Part shown: piece after piece, positions 52,943-64,000 of the stretch | How the letters are laid out: each line of letters opens with the position of its first letter | How positions within the stretch are numbered: the stretch's first letter is position 1 | DNA from: Cristatella mucedo | Taxonomy: Eukaryota; Bryozoa; Phylactolaemata; Cristatellidae | Assembly (NCBI GenBank): GCA_009760855.2 | Contig: WPIO01000023.1 | Location: 4,181,501 to 4,245,500 of the forward strand | DNA: 64,000 nt | Direction of reading: 5' to 3' | Translations under genes and position numbers: made by a program | The notes under the pieces: model-generated | Told to the model about the DNA's origin: nothing | The model's database searches: none | Seen by the model: the letters and a program-made list of their open reading frames with translations, nothing else

Positions 52943-54616
52943 TGTTTGGGCCCAATGTTGCTACCCAACGACTGCCATATTTACAGAGATCGGCTTTATC
53001 TTGAAAGATGGTGCCGTTTGCCGAACGACCTCACTAGAAAAATCTTGGCCACGATGACCCTATAGCAAACCAATGTATTTGGACACTAACAGCCTGCACG
53101 AGGTGCACTAAAAAAAAACTACGCCCACTTGACCCACTGCCGATGCCTGCAGCCGATTCTTCACCATTTGCAACCGTGGGCTTGTCTAACCAGCCGACCA
53201 AGGAGGATAGCACTTCTGATGTGTTCAAGCCTGCAATTACCTAGCCCCCCCCCCCCCATTGAGTGAGTGGTTATTATTGGCCCACTCTCCCGATAGGTCG
53301 TAATGGCTGGCTGGTAACGGTAGCTGGAGATCATAGCATCAGGCTCCAAGTTCCTGGTGAGTAAGCTTGAAGCCCAGGGCACCTTATGGCTTACAGCCGA
53401 TGCAGAGGTACCGTGTAGAAGAGAGCGGCGGAAGCAGCTGCCAATGAGTCAGTCACCCAGCATGCATCGGGCATGCTGGGGAACGGCAGCAGATGCTGGC
53501 GGTTCACTGACCTCGGTGAGCTTGCAAGTGGCTGCTGAAGACGTAGCCGACGAGCCGGCTTGTCGCAGCTGCGTCGAGCAGCACCTGTAAGCAGCGAATC
53601 GTCTCAACTTCGCAGTCCCGGTCGCACGTCCGTGAGGACAGATCGCACAGTACACGCGAGCAGGGGGGGAGGCGAGGCAGCAGCTGCAATGCACCAACCT
53701 TCACCATTAAAACCCCTTTGGCGGCCAACGAGTCCTCTTTGCCGCCGTGAGCAAAAGGCGAGTAGTCGGCATCGAGTATTTTAAACTTGCTGGCGAACAG
53801 CAAGCCGCTGTTAAGCAATTTGCCGCAGCAGAACGCGTCCACGTCCGACAGTATGTACGGGAACCGCTGGGAGAGAATGCTCCGAATCTTGGAGGCCGCT
53901 CTCCTGTCGAAGACTTCCTGTAGGCAAAGGACATCCACGCCGGACGGCACGTCCGATCGAATGATCACGCTCGCTGCTTTTCTCTTGCTCTCCTCCGCGG
54001 CGGCTGCCGCTGAGTCGCCGCGGTCGCCTTTTTCTCGTCGACGAGTTTCAGTGGCTGCGGCTGCGGCGAGGAGATTCGCGATTTTGCCGGCACGGTCCAT
54101 CACATTTCCGAGATTATTAAACCGGGCTATGCCTTCAGGAAGCAAGCAAGCGTTGCACGTCAACAGGGACACGGTCAGACAATCGACGGCAGCTCCGCGA
54201 CAGTCTCCGGCGTCGTCGCACGTCGCAGCCGCCGCTGAGCAAGACCCGTCGTTGTCGCCTGGCGGCTCGCCACCGTCTGCCGCCTGGCTGCGGCTGACGA
54301 CCACGAGCGGAACGTTCTCGCTGTATCTGTATGGTCTGCGAAAGGGCTGTGCAGGCAGCCACAGGCACGCTCCTACGAGCGCTAGCGGCGCCGACAGGAG
54401 GACTAGGGCGACTAGGCCGAGCGTGCCCGCTGCAAGCAGCAAGGGCCGCTCATAGCACGGTTTCTCCTCAACTCGGCGCGTGGCTTCGAGCGTGGTTTCC
54501 ATGTACAGGGCGAGCAGAGCGTTCAGCAGCCAGTAGGACGGAAATATGAGCCACCAGCCGGCGTCTGCCACCAGCTCGACGCCCCGCCGGGCGTACAGAT
54601 TCCTGTACAGCGCCAT
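45830..54616 (-). CDS. SMPD3: Neutral sphingomyelinase (SMPD3/SMPD5 type), complete spliced gene
   Basis: Seven coding exons (minus strand): 54616-53699, 53584-53512, 49129-48992, 48700-48554, 46502-46439, 46286-46166, 45946-45830. All junctions are GT-AG with matching phases; total 1578 nt, 525 residues (human SMPD3 655, mouse SMPD5 483). The enzyme hydrolyses sphingomyelin to ceramide and phosphocholine at membranes. Seen: two N-terminal hydrophobic segments (about 20-39 and 57-90), conserved NACLLP (155-160), LCLQEVFD with the metal-binding Glu234, the DK switch Asp295/Lys300, CGDFN (Asp369, Asn371), GRRRIDYVF, and TDHLP with Asp504/His505. All catalytic residues of the DNase-I-like fold are kept, so it should be active. 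SMPD3 or SMPD5 orthology cannot be settled by eye; the neighbourhood favours the SMPD5-like locus. Confidence 0.95.
46166..46286 (-). CDS. SMPD3: Sphingomyelinase exon 6
   Basis: Acceptor CTCCGTTGCAG, phase 2. ALLDDGKRPEYLESCC, then GGGRRRIDYVFLRRP with the invariant RRIDY strand. Donor CAG|GTGAGC, phase 0. Confidence 0.93.
46439..46502 (-). CDS. SMPD3: Sphingomyelinase exon 5 (64 nt)
   Basis: Acceptor AATCGTTCTAG. The codon carry gives Gly, then TELIQHRMYDEEIRSPAELM, parallel to the family's GTxLxxxxLYDEDxxxPxxLQ block. Donor GTACGT, phase 2. Confidence 0.9.
46590..46752 (-). repeat. SINE-B copy in sphingomyelinase intron 4
   Basis: GATCAGGCAGCCTCATTTTA, ATAGCTGCAGAAGAGCCTTG, CACCGCTTTCACTCGGCAAT, and CTTACCCCTGGGCTAAGATC on +. 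Same orientation as the gene. Confidence 0.8.
46755..48553. other. Sphingomyelinase intron 4, no other recognised feature
   Basis: About 1.8 kb. A short G homopolymer near 47285 and scattered short frames; nothing conserved recognised. Confidence 0.4.
48554..48700 (-). CDS. SMPD3: Sphingomyelinase exon 4
   Basis: Acceptor GCGTGCTGCAG, phase 1. EHAHSLFDDYVDSC matches the HSLF block that follows the metal site in the family. A family-unlike Ser/Gly/Ala insert of about 30 residues follows. Donor GTACGT, phase 1, matched to exon 5. Confidence 0.85.
48992..49129 (-). CDS. SMPD3: Sphingomyelinase exon 3
   Basis: Acceptor CATACCGCTCAG. The one-base carry gives Asp, then QSLVRQAQLDQFKSWTAQF and DVIALEALCGDFNMDHTS with the Asp-x-Asn metal site. 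Donor CAG|GTCGGA, phase 1. The 4.4-kb intron upstream holds repeats. Confidence 0.93.
49130..51080. other. Sphingomyelinase intron 2, left part, no recognised feature
   Basis: About 2 kb. A 187-codon + strand frame (49594-50157) is present but has no domain and runs antisense inside the intron. Confidence 0.4.
51085..51235 (-). repeat. SINE-B copy in sphingomyelinase intron 2
   Basis: GGCTGATTTAAAAAGCTCAT, TTATATAGCGAAAGAAGACC, then GGGTTACCTGCTGCACGACT and CGAACCCACAACCAGGGCGC on +. Confidence 0.75.
51390..51865 (+). repeat. Family-C interspersed repeat, + orientation, near full length
   Basis: AATGACGTTTGATAAAACAT, ATGCGAAATTTCATGCTGAC, AAAAGTCATAAGCATGTGCC, AAGGTTCAACAAGTTGG, AGTCGCATATAATG, GGTTTACTTTCGGGTTAGAC and ATTCAATCGTTAG. 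It serves as the reference for the other three copies. No terminal repeats or coding potential recognised. Confidence 0.7.
52871..52940. repeat. (AT)n microsatellite with one GT interruption
   Basis: About 70 bases of AT repeat in sphingomyelinase intron 2. Tyr/Ile frames on both strands are artefacts. Confidence 0.95.
53512..53584 (-). CDS. SMPD3: Sphingomyelinase exon 2
   Basis: The acceptor TCGCTGCTTACAG opens 24 codons, including LVGYVFSSHLQAH (equivalent to the conserved GYIxxTHLHA strand). Ends at donor GAG|GTCAGT, phase 1. The 114-nt intron before it has no stop in frame, but its translation is absent from the family. Confidence 0.9.
53699..54616 (-). CDS. SMPD3: Sphingomyelinase exon 1 (306 codons)
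   Basis: The start ATG at 54614-54616 is chosen because MALYRNLY followed by WWLIFPSYWLLNALLALY aligns with the N-terminus of vertebrate SMPD3. The open frame continues upstream to 54967, but that part is Arg-rich and not conserved. The linker at residues 105-145 and the Ala-rich stretch near 183-210 are much shorter than in vertebrate SMPD3. The donor is AAG|GTTGGT, phase 0. Unspliced reading through the intron stays open to 53504, so the exon end is easily misplaced. Confidence 0.93.
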
Positions 54617-54924
54617 TGCGAGGAGCTCGCGAGTCGACTCAACGAGCTGGGCCGACCGCGCCTCTATGAGGCCGCCGTACCGCCGCAGCAATGACGGACG
54701 GCACGGCACGGCACGGCCGCCGAGCGGTCGGTTGTACGCGGAACCGCTCAGGCACGCAGCGGTGGCACGCCCTGACCCCGCCGCGACCACCGAGCTCTTC
54801 CCCCGCTTGGTGCGGAGGTAGAATATTTTCCCGCCCCTATACGGTTTCGTCTCGAGCGTGTTCGCCACATTCCGTTCGCTTGTAGTGTACCCGCGTGAGA
54901 ATTTGGTCGAAAAGTCTATCTGAA
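54617..54924. promoter_or_regulatory. Divergent (head-to-head) promoter region of SMPD and RECQL4
   Basis: Only 308 bp separate the two start codons, which point away from each other. The stretch is GC-rich and CpG-rich on the SMPD side, with no clear TATA box near either start, as is common for bidirectional housekeeping promoters. A tandem CGGCACGGCACGGCACGG run (54699-54716) is the only internal repeat. Confidence 0.65.
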
Positions 54925-62746
<7,822 letters not shown>

Positions 62747-63685
62747 GTGAGAGCCGATGATTTGCTTTCGATACTGGATCCTGGGACTTCTAGTCTGAGT
62801 CGTGGATAGGTTTTGTCTGGCTAGTTTTCTACTGCTGCTTACGTGGCTCTTGTGCATTTCAATATTTGATGTTGAGGGCAGTGTTCCAGAATGTTGGAGG
62901 ACGCGATGGGTTTTTTCAGCAGGACGTCATCACCTCATCACAACTATTGAAATTGGCCAGATTAAATTGATCTCTTTAAAAAAAAATGTAAATTTGGCTG
63001 ATCCTGCAGACAGTCGTGTGTTGTGCAAATCGGCTATTCACAGCTTTCATCACGCTTTTGTTCGGCAAATGAGACCGTGTTCCAGTTGTCCCTTTGACAG
63101 CAGGTGAACCCAGGTCACTTTCCTGCCGAAGGCAAGAAATCGTAACAACTGCCTCATTCCTGCAGACCCCAAGTATCACGGGGCTAGTTTGTGTAATGTC
63201 GGTCGAAAGGAGCAAGTTGGTATTACTCTCGCCACTGGCTCCATTGCTCTTGGGTTTCTTCCCCTAAGTTCTATCCCCTAGGACGATATGATAGATCCTT
63301 CGCTCCGTATAGCAGCACTACGATATCTCTCTGTGGTGTTTAGCTATGTTTAGATTTGGGCGATTGTTCGTTCGTAAGTTTTTTATCTATTAGCTGATTG
63401 GATCCTGCAGCTGCTGCCATGAAATGGTGGCAGTGGCTTGATCGTGGGCGAACCACAGATCTCGTTGCCGCTCTAGTGACGATTGCGGGAGTGAAATCTC
63501 AATCGCCAAGCTCATGCATACACGGCTGGATTTTTTGTCACCGATTACTGCTGGGTGCTGCATGTCCGCCTTGGGCGCAGTGCAAGAGGCTCAGGCGTGG
63601 CTGTGCAGTAGGCAAGGACGATGTCAGAGTGCAAATAGAAAGCAGCGTGGTCAGGCTAAAAGAGCTCGAATAAGCAAAAAAATAT
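62747..63685. other. RECQL4 intron 11, no recognised feature
   Basis: About 0.9 kb. I searched all frames for the expected AFGMG helicase motif and did not find it, so the intron extends past the right edge. Confidence 0.5.
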
Positions 63686-63687
63686 GT

Positions 63688-63818
63688 GCTGATTTGTATA
63701 GCTTCATTTGTATAGCAGCAGAAGAGCCTTACCGGCTATCACCACCACTTGCAGTTGGCAAAAAAGTATTGCCCACTGCAGGATTCGAACTCATGACCTC
63801 GGTCGTGAAGAGCATGCA
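63688..63818 (-). repeat. SINE-B copy in RECQL4 intron 11
   Basis: TTGTATAGCTTCATTTGTAT, AGCAGCAGAAGAGCCTTACC, TATCACCACCACTTGCAGTT, TATTGCCCACTGCAGGATTC, GAACTCATGACCTCGGTCGT on +. Near-complete body with the complementary B box. Confidence 0.85.
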
Positions 63819-64000
63819 AAAATTGATTTTACTAGCGCAGCTCTTCCAGCGCTACGCTCCTGGCTGTCGTCGCAGCACATTCGTTCCTTCCGATCTAGAG
63901 AGCAGCCTCCTGCAGCCCATCCCCTCACCGCACACACGGCTCCATCCACGGTGCCGTGGCAGGTCGTGTCGTGTGCTTAAATGCCTCTGAAACTGGATGC

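Overview
This is eukaryotic nuclear DNA, probably from a mollusc. It has spliced genes with GT-AG introns, many non-LTR retrotransposon and tRNA-derived SINE fragments, and long CT, GT, AT and GATA-type microsatellites. The lineage clue is a decayed nuclear copy of mitochondrial DNA at about 36.4-38.9 kb. It reads nad1, nad6, cob, trnS(UGA) on the + strand and trnT(UGU) on the - strand, with TGA as Trp. That order is the one typical of gastropods and other molluscs. The species cannot be named from the window.

Three conserved genes can be rebuilt exon by exon from matching splice phases. (1) A ZC3H3-type five-CCCH zinc-finger gene lies on the + strand: a large first exon at 12.07-13.31 kb, then exons at 23.2, 26.1, 30.1 and 32.5 kb, and probable terminal exons at 42.35-42.71 kb. 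(2) A complete seven-exon neutral sphingomyelinase gene (SMPD3/SMPD5 type) lies on the - strand from 54.616 down to 45.830 kb and codes for 525 residues, with the metal, DK-switch and TDH residues intact. (3) A RECQL4 gene starts at 54.925 kb on the + strand, 308 bp from the sphingomyelinase start codon and divergent from it. Eleven exons are visible, from the Sld2-like N-terminus through the zinc knuckle, Walker A, DEAH box and helicase motif IV, and the gene runs off the right edge. A fourth, weaker candidate is a small - strand gene at about 0.8-2.5 kb that I cannot name.

Layout: 0-2.5 kb unknown - strand gene; 2.5-12 kb repeat-rich flank of ZC3H3; 12-42.7 kb ZC3H3, whose introns hold nearly all the LINE copies, three DNA-transposon-like elements with terminal inverted repeats, and the mitochondrial insertion; 42.7-45.8 kb tail-to-tail intergenic stretch; 45.8-54.6 kb sphingomyelinase; 54.6-54.9 kb shared divergent promoter; 54.9-64 kb RECQL4.

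The genes do not form a pathway: nuclear RNA processing and export, sphingolipid signalling, and DNA replication and repair. In human, ZC3H3, SMPD5 and RECQL4 all lie in 8q24.3, so this looks like an old conserved linkage group. No undescribed defence-like or RNA-guided system is visible. The most unusual items are the mitochondrial insertion inside a LINE, a 429-bp element with ~125-bp inverted termini and a perfect 7-bp target duplication, a 790-bp hAT-like element, a GC-AG intron supported by reading phase, and a (TG)n/(AC)n giant inverted repeat.
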